Shown here in pieces: positions 22,984 through 33,070 of a stretch of DNA of 64,000 bases (positions are counted from its first letter, which is position 1; every line of letters starts with the position of its first letter). The translations under genes were made by a program, and so were the position numbers. The notes beneath the pieces were generated by a model. The model worked only from the letters and a program-made list of their open reading frames with translations, did not search any database and was not told the origin of the DNA. The stretch is from Amia ocellicauda. Taxonomy: Eukaryota; Chordata; Actinopteri; Amiiformes; Amiidae. The DNA is taken from NCBI RefSeq assembly GCF_036373705.1, contig NC_089863.1, positions 9,862,857-9,926,856 of the forward strand, read 5' to 3'.

Positions 22984-23188
22984 CGACGTCACGGCAACAG
23001 CATCGCCCCCCACACCGCCTCCTCACCACACAGCACACATTTCCATACCATAGACAGCAACAGAGCCATGGAGAGAGAGATGGCGGGAGGGAGCGAGGGA
23101 GTCACCTGTGGTCAGATTTGTTTACCGCCGTGACAATAGTAAAATGAGAGAGAGCAGCCCAGCTCTCCATCTCAGGCTGGGGATTCCC
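22984..23188 (-). promoter_or_regulatory. Candidate CRE-like and NF-kB-like sites upstream of IL-17 copy 1
   Basis: CGACGTCA at 22984-22991 (TGACGTCG on the gene strand, about 195 bp upstream of ATG) fits a CRE/AP-1-type site. GGGGATTCCC at 23179-23188 (about 390 bp upstream) fits the kB consensus. Both positions are kept in copy 2. These are sequence matches only. Confidence 0.45.
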
Positions 23189-23334
23189 TCTGGGAAGAGG
23201 ATCCCTGATGATGTCACTGGCACTCCAACACCCCGTGGGAATCCCTGATGCTGTCACTGGAGGATCTATTGGAATTGACTGGGATGGACTGCTGCAGATA
23301 TTATTGATTTAATATTAATATGATCACAATATTA

Positions 23335-24214
23335 CAGTTTTTTAGAGTCAATGTGAATGAAACTGTTGTCCACATGACCAACACCATAACCTAGATGAGC
23401 AGAACAGTGTACAACAGTAATCACAACTCTCTACACAAGACACAAAAATCAGTTGGGTAACTCTTTGTCAAACAAAATGAGATAATTTGTTCACAGCCGA
23501 TTACACATTTTCCCACAACTGTGAGTCCCTGTTGCATATGTGCAAATCTTTATTGCTCAGAGGGAGAGGGAGACCACAACCCGAGCTCATAGAGGCAGAG
23601 GGGTGCATCTACGCAGTGGCACAGCAGCTCAAAGGGGAGACACAGAACACGTTTCCAGCGACGTATGTGCCACTATCGTTGACCATGTGATAAACCATGG
23701 CCTTTCAATGTGATTTGCTGGGCAGAGGGTGCAGCCCAATCTAAGCAGCTCAAATGTTGCATCAATAATTACTGTATTCAGAAATGGGAATAGGTAAGTG
23801 ATTATCTGTTACTTCACTGTATTACAGTACTATACACGTACATGTAAGGAGTTTTCCCACCCTGCTCCTTGACCATTTCATGATATCTATTTATAGAACA
23901 GAAAGACAAACTGTTGTTCTTCTGGTGGCTGACTTTGTCATAAGTACTAGTATCTTCAATGGACTTGATTTATGTTCACTCTAAATTCCAGCTTTATTCA
24001 ATGTATCAGGAGCAGTACTGTAACTGAGTAAAGTAAAATATTTTGTCAAAGTATATTTTGCTGTTGTTTAACACTATATGAATACAGCTGTGCTGTGGTG
24101 AGATATTTACTAACCATTTACATTTATTTTACAAACAAGCAGCAGGAGTTTGGGGCTGTGTGTTCAGTGTTCATTATGTTTGGACAAATGTGCTCAAGCA
24201 ATTGAGAAAAAGTG
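23335..24214 (+). mobile_element. 880-bp Tc1/mariner-type element inserted in the left IL-17 arm
   Basis: The ends are CAGTTTTTTAGAGTCAATG and the imperfect complement of CACTTTTTCTCAATTG, flanked by TA (23333-23334 and 24215-24216). The paralogous right arm near 25405-25412 has a single TA with no insert, so ends and target duplication are defined by comparison. Inside, about 23650-23810 translates to ATIVDHVINHGLSM, a stop, then FAGQRVQPNLSSSNVASII, which resembles the helix-turn-helix of a fish Tc1/mariner-type transposase. Only a remnant of that gene is left. Confidence 0.82.
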
Positions 24215-24366
24215 TAACACTGAGACACTGCCACGCTGATTCACTGACTGACTGACAGACACACTGACTGACTGACTGACTGATTGAGACACTGTCAGAG
24301 GGACAGGCCTGAGGAGACGGGAGAAGTGAAAGAGTGGAAACTGAGGCAATTATGGGCAATTATGGA

Positions 24367-24522
24367 GCTTGCCCATTTTTCCTGCTTCTAACACATCAAC
24401 TTTGAGGACAAAATCTTCACTTGCTGCCTAATATATCCCACCCACTGACAGGTGCCATGATAACGAGATTATCAGTGTTATTCCCTTCACCTGTCAGTGC
24501 TCATAATGTTATGGCTGATCGG
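24367..24522 (-). mobile_element. End fragment of the GATCAGCCATAACATTATG Tc1 family
   Basis: This matches the transposase 5' end and right terminal repeat of the element at 5891-6774 (CCTGCTTCTAACACATCAAC through ATGTTATGGCTGATCGGT). It begins exactly where homology between the two IL-17 arms ends. Confidence 0.85.
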
Positions 24523-24529
24523 TCAGTTT

Positions 24530-24770
24530 GATTTGGGATTTAGTTTCCTTGTCCCAGTCTTCCAGAGAGGAGCTGTTGGTTTGCTATAATTTGCTTGAAT
24601 CTGATCTGTGGCCGGAGAGCAGTGCTAGTGTGAAGCTGCTCAGTGTTTTTAGGGGTCAGTGTCGTGAGCTTCAGGGCCAGCTGACAGAGGGGGCTGTTCT
24701 CTGGGCTGAGCTCTTGGCGTTTCAGGGCCTTGTGCTGTGACGAGTCCAGATGGCATCCAGAACTTAAGTG
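24530..24770 (-). pseudogene. Fragment of a repeated LINE-like fish reading frame
   Basis: On the minus strand it reads PSGCHLDSSQHKALKRQELS and later RFKQIIANQQLLSGRLGQGN. A close inverted copy is at 60180-60460, which continues into DWDKETKSQIKLYCHRALNR. The pattern recalls a dispersed fish retroelement frame, but I cannot name it firmly. Confidence 0.45.
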
Positions 24771-25061
24771 CTCTCTTCTGGGTGGGTACGAGCAGTGGGC
24801 TGTTACAGTAGGGGTCTGTGCTGTAGTAACAGTGTAGTAGAACAGTGCTGTTAGAGTAGGGGACTGTGCTGAAATAGCAGTGTAGTAGAGCAGTGCTGAT
24901 GAGTAAGTGTTAGGGAGAGGGGGCAGGGTAGAGTTAATGTTGAGGATCATAGTGAGGGAATCTCCTTCTCTCTTTCTCTCTCCCTAGTCTGTGGGAGGGA
25001 TCCCCATTCCATGTCGGAATCCCAGTGTGTCACCAGGGATTACCGTCCCGAAGGGGGGGGC

Positions 25062-25126
25062 AGTGACACAGCAGAGTTGGACTCAAATGCTGTTTGTTTA
25101 TTTTCCTAGATCTATCAGATAAGCAA

Positions 25127-25192
<66 letters not shown>

Positions 25193-25200
25193 GGATAGCT
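25062..25200. repeat. Dispersed block plus GA microsatellite upstream of IL-17 copy 2
   Basis: ACACAGCAGAGTTGGACTCA, then TTTATTTTCCTAGATCTA, leads into (GA)n at 25129-25190. The same block recurs at 61918-62025 and in part at 62268-62315, just upstream of IL-17 copy 3. Confidence 0.75.
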
Positions 25201-25557
25201 GTAGTGGTAAACAAATGAGACCGCAGTAGCTGCAGGGCCGCCCCCACCCACCATATCTCCCTTTTTTCTCCATAATTTCCTCACTTTCCACTTTCTCCTT
25301 TCACTTCTCCCATCTCCTCAGTCCTATCCTTTTGACCCCTTTCCCAGTGTGTCAGTCAATCAGTCAGTCAGTCAGTGTATCAGTCAGTGTGGCAATGTCT
25401 CAGTGTTAATATCGTGATCATATTGATGGTAAATTTGCAGATTTCACTCTGCAGCAGTCCATTCCAGTCAATTCCAATAGGTCCTCCAGTGACAGCATCA
25501 GGGATTCCCACGGGGTGTTGGAGTGCCAGTGATTTCGTCAGGGATCCCCTTCCCAGA

Positions 25558-25755
25558 GGGAATCCCCAGCCTGAGATGAAGAGCTGGGCTGCTCTCTCTC
25601 ATTTTACTATTGTCAAACAAATCTGACCACAGGTGACTCCCTCGCTCCCTCCCGCCATCTCTCTCTCCATGGCTCTGTTGCTGTCTATGGTATGGAAATG
25701 TGTGCTGTGTGGTGAGGAGGCGGTGTGGGGGGGCGATGCTGTTGCCGTGACGTCG
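25558..25755 (+). promoter_or_regulatory. Candidate NF-kB-like and CRE-like sites upstream of IL-17 copy 2
   Basis: GGGAATCCCC at 25558-25567 (about 380 bp before ATG) and TGACGTCG at 25748-25755 (about 195 bp before ATG) occupy the same places as in copy 1. Conservation between arms may reflect recent duplication rather than selection. Confidence 0.45.
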
Positions 25756-25947
25756 CGCTCAGGTAGAATAAGAGGGAGACGGGAAAGGGGCTGAGAGACA
25801 GAGAGACACAGAGACAGTGAGAGGACAATACTGACCGACTGGATACTACTACACTACTACAGCAGGACTGCACCGATCCTGAGAGAGAGAAAGAGAGAGA
25901 GAGAGCAGTGACCACAGCACTAGTGACCTCTGAGAGCTCCAATCAGA

Positions 25948-26618
25948 ATGCAGCAGACCATCCTGATGGTGAGTGACAGCGTGACTGACCACCTCAGACA
26001 CACTGACCAACTGGACACTATGGCATAGCAAGAGTGTGCTGGTCACTACAGTACAGTAACAGTGTACTGGACACTGTGTGTGTGTAACAGTGTGTGTGTG
26101 TCATTGTGTAACTGTCTATGTCAGTCTGTGTGTGTGTTTTTCAGTGTGTCTGCAGTGTGGAACACTATGTGAGTGTGTGTCCACAGTGTGTAACAGTGTG
26201 TGTGTCTGTTGGCAGTGTGTGCTGGCAGCATTGGCAGTGCCCGCTGTGTCTGGGTTGTGTGGCACCTGTCAACAGAACTGCACAGAGGAGAGACTCAACA
26301 GCTCGTACGGAAATCTGCACATACATGTGCAACCTGAGAAACATGCGCTGGCCCCCTGGAAAATCATGTGAGTGACTGACTGTGTCTGTGTGTCTCTATC
26401 GGTCTCTCTGTGCATGTCTATGTGTCTGTGTCTGTGTGTCTGTATATCAGTGGGAGAGAGGGATGGGAAACTGAAGGAAAGAGTGCAAACATCTTTAATG
26501 ACAATCTCTCTTTCCTTCCCCCCTTCTCTCCTCTCTCTCAAATTCAAAATCAAATTAAAAAGAGCTCTATTGGCATGACAAGTTTACACAAGTGTTGCCA
26601 AAGCCTTTACAGATCCAG

Positions 26619-26667
<49 letters not shown>

Positions 26668-26938
26668 ATCTCTTTCTGTCTCTAGTAATGACACCAGAAA
26701 TGACCGCTACCCCAGAACAGTGTACATGGCCAAGTGTTTGCATGAGAGATGCTTGAACCAGAACAACAACTCTGGGCATCTGAATCAATTAATCAATGTG
26801 AAGACACTCTCCTGTACTCTGCCAGTGTGGCACCGCCGGCGCTGCCCCCACAGCCATCACTACAGAGTGACCAGGGGCAGTATGACCGTCCCTGTGGGCT
26901 GCATCTGCGTCTTCGCACAGAGTAGAGAAGTACAATGA
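25948..26938 (+). CDS. IL-17 family cytokine, copy 2 (three exons, 141 aa)
   Basis: Exons are 25948-25968, 26216-26367 and 26686-26938, all with GT-AG borders; the codon split between exons 2 and 3 is AT|T. The signal peptide is MQQTILM plus CVLAALAVPAVSG. The mature part begins LCGTCQQNCTEERLNSSYG, has N-glycosylation sequons NCT, NSS and NDT, then APWKI, DTRNDRYPRTVYMAKCL and the IL-17 cysteines ending VPVGCICVF. The length is short for IL-17 (150-200 aa is usual) but complete. Compared with copy 1, exon 3 differs at about one residue (His versus Gln after NNNSG), but exon 2 differs at about ten. The polyadenylation signal is at 28025. Confidence 0.9.
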
Positions 26939-26976
26939 GGGGGCAGGACCTGTGTCTCCAGCTCCCTAATACAGCG

Positions 26977-26996
26977 AGTGTGTGTGTGTGTGTGAG

Positions 26997-27032
<36 letters not shown>

Positions 27033-27724
27033 AGTGTGTGTGTGTGTGTGTGAGAGAGAGTGTGTGTGAGAGTGTGTGTGAGTGTGTGTGTGTGAGAGTG
27101 TGTGTGTGTGTGTGTGTGTGAGAGAGTGTGTGTGTGTGTGTGTGAGAGAGAGTGTGTGTGAGAGTGTGTGTGAGTGTGTGTGTGTGAGAGTGTGTGTGTG
27201 TGTGTGTGTGTGAGAGAGTGTGTGTGTGTGTGTGTGAGAGAGAGTGTGTGTGAGAGTGTGTGTGAGTGTGTGTGTGTGAGAGTGTGTGTGTGTGTGTGTG
27301 TGTGAGAGAGTGTGTGTGTGTGTGTGAGAGAGTGTGTGTGTGTGTGTGTGAGAGAGAGTGTGTGTGAGAGTGTGTGTGAGTGTGTGTGTGTGAGAGTGTG
27401 TGTGTGTGTGTGTGTGTGAGAGTGTGTGTGTGTGTGTGTGTGTGAGAGTGTGTGTGTGTGAGTGTGTGTGAGAGTGTGTGTGTGTGTGTGTGTGTGAGAG
27501 TGTGTGTGTGTGTGTGTGTGTGAGAGTGTGTGTGTGTGAGTGTGTGTGAGAGTGTGTGTGAGTGTGTGTGTGTGAGAGTGTGTGTGTGTGTGTGTGTGTG
27601 AGAGTGTGTGTGAGTGTGTGTGTGTGAGTGTGTGTGTGTGTGAGAGTGTGTGTGAGTGTGTGAGAGAGTGTGTGTGAGAGTGTGTGTGAGTGTGTGTGTG
27701 TGAGAGTGTGAGTGTGTGTGTATG
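26977..27724. repeat. Long GT/GAGA microsatellite in IL-17 copy 2 3' UTR
   Basis: About 750 bp of (GT)n broken by GAGAG or GAG at variable spacing, with higher-order blocks of about 100 bp visible between 27050 and 27400. It begins about 40 bp after the stop codon and would lie in the transcript. Copy 1 has only about 60 bp of CA here. The 261-codon His/Thr/Ser frame on the minus strand is an artefact. Confidence 0.93.
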
Positions 27725-28024
27725 TTGCTGTATCACTATTATGTAGTTCATTCTCTGAGTTTATTCTGTGAATATTGTGACTCTATAGCGTCAAGTACAA
27801 TGTCTGTATTTTGTGAATACTCTGTGTGAATACTGTGTGCTAATGGTGTCTATACTGGGGCTCTATATTACAGCCCAGTGTGTTAATGGTGTCTGTATTG
27901 GGGCTCTATATTATAGACCAGTGTGTTATTGGTGTCTGTACTGGGGATCTATACTATTTATAATTAAGTTGTATAGTTAAAGTGCTAAACCAATGGGGTG
28001 TGTTGTGTAACATTTCTCCTGAGG

Positions 28025-28030
28025 AATAAA
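28025..28030 (+). terminator. Polyadenylation signal, IL-17-like copy 2
   Basis: AATAAA in the context GAGGAATAAAGCAC, about 1.09 kb after the stop because of the GT expansion. It is followed by an (ATT)n tract at 28060-28110. Confidence 0.6.
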
Positions 28031-28059
28031 GCACATTTCTAAGCCAACTCACACTGTTG

Positions 28060-28109
<50 letters not shown>

Positions 28110-28622
28110 GTAAGTATTATTACTGTAAGTATTATTATTATTATTATTAAAATTAGTTAATGCACAGTAAACTTTATTCAAGGTTCCTTACATGATTTAA
28201 AATCACTGATGCACAAAGCTCTACACACACAACACTACAGTACAGACACACTCACACACTATAGTACACACAGATATGGAGCATGAAAGGTAAAGCAGCG
28301 CAAAATGTATTTTGTGTATTTTTTCACAGATTTAATTTAAATCATGTGTTTTTGTCCAGATTTAGTAAAATATTAAGCCTTTTTCCCACATTATTAAATA
28401 TTTCAAATGTTAAAATAAATACTTAAATAAATGGCAAATCTTCATTTTGAAAAATAAATATTTACTGTTTTACTAAATGTTTAGTGAAATCTACACCCCA
28501 CACTTCCCCAGTTCGCCACCAGAGGTCGTCATCTCCCGCATTCTAACCCTGTCTCTGATATTCCATTACCAAGCGCCATGTGCATTTAGTTTAACTGACC
28601 CTCTTCTCCCATTCGTTCAGCA
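28060..28622. other. (ATT)n microsatellite and non-coding DNA
   Basis: (ATT)n runs at 28060-28150. The rest, to 28622, is AT-rich with no exon recognised. A single CTACAGTACAGACACAC unit at about 28233 may be the seed of the next minisatellite. Confidence 0.5.
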
Positions 28623-28662
<40 letters not shown>

Positions 28663-28669
28663 CAGTACA

Positions 28670-28712
<43 letters not shown>

Positions 28713-28839
28713 CAGTACAGACACACACACACACACACTACAGTACAGACACACACACACACACACACACTACAGTACAGACACACACACACACACACTA
28801 CAGTACAGACACACACACACACACACACACTACAGTACA

Positions 28840-28872
<33 letters not shown>

Positions 28873-28879
28873 CAGTACA

Positions 28880-28914
<35 letters not shown>

Positions 28915-29077
28915 CAGTACAGACACACACACACACACACTACAGTACAGACACACACACACACACACACACTACAGTACAGACACACACACACACACAC
29001 ACACACTACAGTACAGACACACACACACACACACACACACTACAGTACAGACACACACACACACACACTACAGTACA

Positions 29078-29116
<39 letters not shown>

Positions 29117-29151
29117 CAGTACAGACACACACACACACACACTACAGTACA

Positions 29152-29190
<39 letters not shown>

Positions 29191-29267
29191 CAGTACAGAC
29201 ACACACACACACACACACACTACAGTACAGACACACACACACACACACACACACACACTACAGTACA

Positions 29268-29304
<37 letters not shown>

Positions 29305-29483
29305 CAGTACAGACACACACACACACACACACACTACAGTACAGACACACAGTATACACACAGTTTACACACTGCAGTACAGATACACACACACACACAC
29401 ACACACACTACAGTACAGACACACAGTATACACACAGTTTACACACTGCAGTACAGACACACACACACACACACTACAGTACA

Positions 29484-29530
<47 letters not shown>

Positions 29531-29537
29531 CAGTACA

Positions 29538-29570
<33 letters not shown>

Positions 29571-29577
29571 CAGTACA

Positions 29578-29616
<39 letters not shown>

Positions 29617-29880
29617 CAGTACAGACACACACACACACACACACTACAGTACAGACACACAGTATACACACAGTTTACACACTGCAGTACAGATACACAC
29701 ACACACACACACACACACTACAGTACAGACACACAGTATACACACAGTTTACACACTGCAGTACAGATACACACACACACACACACACACACACTACAGT
29801 ACAGACACACAGTATACACACACTGCAGTACAGATACATATGATACACACACTACAATACAAACAAACACACACACACAG
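28623..29880. repeat. CA minisatellite with CTACAGTACAGA spacer
   Basis: More than thirty units each consist of (CA)n with n varying about 6-20, followed by CTACAGTACAGA. Towards the right a longer composite unit appears (CACAGTATACACACAGTTTA then CACACTGCAGTACAGA) and is itself repeated at about 29347, 29427, 29660 and 29740. The 470-codon plus-strand frame is a consequence of the repeat, not a gene. Confidence 0.95.
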
Positions 29881-30989
29881 CTGATCTAGGGGCACAGAGG
29901 CCTCACACAGACTCAGCAGCAGTGTGCCTCCATCTGAAGCTCTATAGAGGAGAGCCAGGCACTGACACTGACACTGACACTGACAGCTGACCTGCTGGCA
30001 CTCTGGACTGAGAGTGGAGAGGAGAGACTGAAAACATAGTTTTCATACATCAGAGGAGATCAGCAGTGTGTCAGTAAAGCACACAGCACAAATAAATTAA
30101 AGAACAAAAATTATATTAACAGATGTACTGTAGATTAAGAGACACTTCCAAAAGTTGCAAACACGTACACACACACACATACAGAGAATCTACCACAAAT
30201 ACAGAGAATATTTCACACACAAACAAGGTACAGAGACGGTCACAGAGGTACAGACACAGTCTCCCAGTGCTGAACAGTCCCTAATCAGCAGATCACTGCA
30301 ATGCAGGATACACCGACACTGTCCTTCCTGTGAGTCAGTCAGAGCTCAACTGCAGAGAAGATCGTCCTCGAAACAGAGCTCTCCCTCAGCCACACCCCCC
30401 CTTCTGTCCACCAGCTGCAGACCAGCCACGCACTCACACCACCCACCCTCCTTGCCCCTTAGGGGACTCCCACTCCCACAGCACCCTCACGCACTCCTCC
30501 CACAGCACACTAGGGACACACTGTACCTGCAGGACCTCGCTGGGCCCTGAGCACAGCGGCTCCTCTCACTCTGCACTCGCTGGTCAGTGAGGGTCTCTGG
30601 CCTGGTGTCTACTGTAGAGACAGGGGTCGAGCTGCAGGGAAAGAGGCGGCTCCAACTCAGCCCTCGGCCTTCCTGAGCTCTGGTGCTCAAGCTGACACTG
30701 TAATTTAGCTTCCTGTTTCTCTGAGAATAATGGCTGTGTCAGAAGAGATTTCAGTTAATAATTTGCCTCAGAATTATACATCATGGGTCTGGACACTTCC
30801 AGATTTATAGTTGTTTTTCTATGAGTGTATGCTTGAGACTTAGACAGTACACTTATAATTATGTCAAATGATTATTACACTATGTATTTTACACATTACT
30901 TCTTTGTTGCAATACAATATTTATAGCAATAAGAATACACAAAATACACATGGCTTTAAATTTGAAGTAAACGCAGCTAAATATGTAGG
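29881..30989. other. Intergenic, nothing firm
   Basis: 29990-30075 contains, in reverse orientation and different order, stretches also found upstream of the TRIM relic at 34395-34490 (GAGAGTGGAGAGGAGAGACT and CTGACACACTGC-type words). It may be a leftover TRIM flank. No exon is recognised. Confidence 0.35.
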
Positions 30990-32110
30990 TTCTCGTATAT
31001 ATGCTGTTAGTGCATGTTTATGTCCCTGGCTTTTCTAGTGATTGTCAAACTTCTCAATAGTTGTTTTCCAGCTTTTGAAACTAACAGTAATGAAGGAAGG
31101 ATCAACTTCACTTGCAATCTGTGACTTCTGGTCTTTAAATGCTCTACAACAATAGAAGCACAGCACTGTCCCATACGTAGAGCAGTAGTGAAGCCATTGA
31201 TATTTTTTAAACCATTTCTCCTGGAAATACAGGGATTTGGATTTAAGTTTCTGAGCTGGAATGGTCTCAACATCTGGCTGGTTTGGACTGTCTCCAAGCA
31301 CCTCTGTTGCTCTCATCTAAATGTCTGCTGCACTGCACTGTCTGAAATAAAAGTAAAGTTGATATTTTGTGATTATCTAAAGTTTGTGATACTCTCACTA
31401 TACTGTCATAAATTATGTCAATGTGTTGCATTGACATATTTTCATACCCTCTCATTAATTAAAGTATATCATAATTAATGCTAGTAATTTAAAAACTAAT
31501 TCCCTACAATCTACATACATGTTCAGAAATTATTTGAAACCTAAACCTTTATATTCAAATTAACTAATGATTATATTGTATAGTATTATATGCCACACAG
31601 GAGTTACCACTGGGAGTGAAACAATAACTTACAGATTGCTTCATGATGTCTAATATACAGTAAATTATATAATGAATTTGGTCAATTCAAAATAGACAGG
31701 GAGCACATAAGCTGAACAGCTTACTATGAGTTTTATGTTCCTTACTACCACTCGCCTCAGCTTCTGCCCTGTCCCTGATGTGAACATGCTCTGTCTCCTC
31801 CCTGACATCTAAATTCTCTGTCCCTGCCACACGCTCCAATGGATCAATCTGCTAAATGAGTAAAAACAAACAAACAAACAAAAAAAAACTGTCAGACATA
31901 GTAGCCTTTACCTTCTCAAAATGTACATATATGCCATCTTGCAGTACATTAGATGCAATGCTAAGAGGAATGATGCCTGCTTCTGTAACTTACTCTTCTT
32001 TTAGCAAAGAAATTGTGAATATCAGGACCCTTTCTTTTTTCAAGCCACCCTGTGCTCAGCTGACAGCAGGAGCCCCAGTGTGGCCCCAGGGCCCTGCAGC
32101 TTTTTGAGAG
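30990..32110 (-). pseudogene. hAT transposase, TTF-type zinc-finger N-terminal part
   Basis: Minus-strand pieces in order: 32065-31961 includes KRKGPDIHNFFAKRR, a typical N-terminal hAT tag; about 31855-31730 is open and acidic after a CAG acceptor; 31316-31035 reads KSLYFQEKWFKKYQWLHY, then GTVLCFYCCRAFK and KSWKTTIEKFDNH, which is the zf-TTF domain (CFYCC zinc ligands). The DUF4371 core and dimerisation domain do not follow. Splice-like borders separate the pieces. It could be a transposon relic or the start of a co-opted gene. I favour a relic. Confidence 0.7.
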
Positions 32111-32875
32111 CCAGCAGGGTGTACAGGGTCCCTGCAGCTCCTTTAAGAGCAGGGGTTGTAGCCGCTCACACAGCAGCACTGGGAGGGGCACTCAGATCCT
32201 ACAGCACTACACAGAAATGAAAGGAAACAGAGAGAGAGAGAGAGAGAGAGAGCTGCCCAGCTTTTGTGCTTCTTTCCCCACTGTTGTGCAGCTGTGAGAG
32301 ACGGAGGGGCGATGGAGTTGTCTCTGCTTTGTTGATCCACTGGCTCTAAACACACAGTAAGTACCAATACTGTCCAAATGCGAGGATTCACTGGATTCAC
32401 TGCTTCCACTTCAGGGGCCTCTGAAGACACACAACACAACACATATACTGCTGTGTGTCGAGTCTTCCCATTGACTTCACACTCACTCAGACACGGACAT
32501 GAACACAGAGAAATAGTTTTAAGCACAGCGTGTGTGTAGTGAGGGCACAGGTGGGGCTATGTATACATTTCTACAAAGGATTGCTTGTGTGTTAAAGATA
32601 ATTTGGCCAGTCTGTGTTCTGTTCATTCTAAGCAGGCTGTGTACACACTTTGCTTCTGCGTCACATGAATGGCTCCGCCTACCCATCGCCTTGACCACGG
32701 CCAATGCAGTGCTGATCTTGGCAGATCCCTGCAGGCTGGACGAGGTGCACCAACCGGAGCTCACCCGTGGAGTTTAAAAGTGCTGCTAAGAAGGGATAGG
32801 GAGAGGGGGAACTGACTGTGAGAGAGCTGGGCAGAGCTGGGAGCAAGCGAGTTGAGTTTGTCTTCATTTTAAATC
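32111..32875. other. Intergenic; GA repeat
   Basis: (GA)n at about 32229-32252. No exon is recognised in the remainder. Confidence 0.4.
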
Positions 32876-32883
32876 TATTAGAA

Positions 32884-33062
32884 TAGTGGTTTTCAAACCG
32901 GTCCTGGAGTACCCCCTGCCCTGCTGGTTTCTGTTTCAACCGAGGTCTTAATTGCTTAATTGAATCCTAAGGCGATATACTGTTAAATTAGGCAATTAAG
33001 ACCTCGGTTGGAACAAAAACCATCAGGGCAGGGGGTACTCCAGGACCATTTGAAAGTCACTG
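32884..33062. mobile_element. 179-bp hAT MITE, hairpin-like, with 8-bp target duplication
   Basis: The two halves are near-perfect inverted repeats (GGTCCTGGAGTACCCCCTGC near the left end, its complement near the right). It is flanked by TATTAGAA at 32876-32883 and 33063-33070. 8-bp duplications and the (T/C)AGTG terminus are typical of hAT. It has no coding capacity. Confidence 0.9.
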
Positions 33063-33070
33063 TATTAGAA

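Larger units (their letters stand above)
21345..24366. repeat. Left arm of the IL-17 inverted duplication
   Basis: Read in reverse complement, this arm matches 25255-28075 from the AAT repeat beside the polyadenylation signal, through all three IL-17 exons and both introns, to a GA/CA-rich tract with the CACTGACTGACTGAC motif. It is interrupted by an 880-bp transposon (23335-24214) absent from the other arm. The CA repeat near 21680-21740 is much shorter than the 750-bp repeat in the other arm. Confidence 0.9.
25255..28075. repeat. Right arm of the IL-17 inverted duplication
   Basis: Reverse-complement counterpart of 21345-24366 without the 880-bp insert. It carries IL-17 copy 2 on the plus strand, so the two genes are head to head about 3.2 kb apart (ATG to ATG). 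Its 3' part contains a greatly expanded GT/GA repeat. 24770-26660 is also duplicated in direct orientation at 62040-64000. Confidence 0.9.

Noticed and set aside
26966..27751. 261-codon Thr/His/Ser frame on the minus strand
   Set aside because: It is a product of the GT/GAGA microsatellite in the IL-17 3' UTR.
28477..29889. 470-codon His/Thr-rich open frame
   Set aside because: It is a translation of (CA)n with CTACAGTACAGA spacers. Several frames on both strands are open for the same reason.
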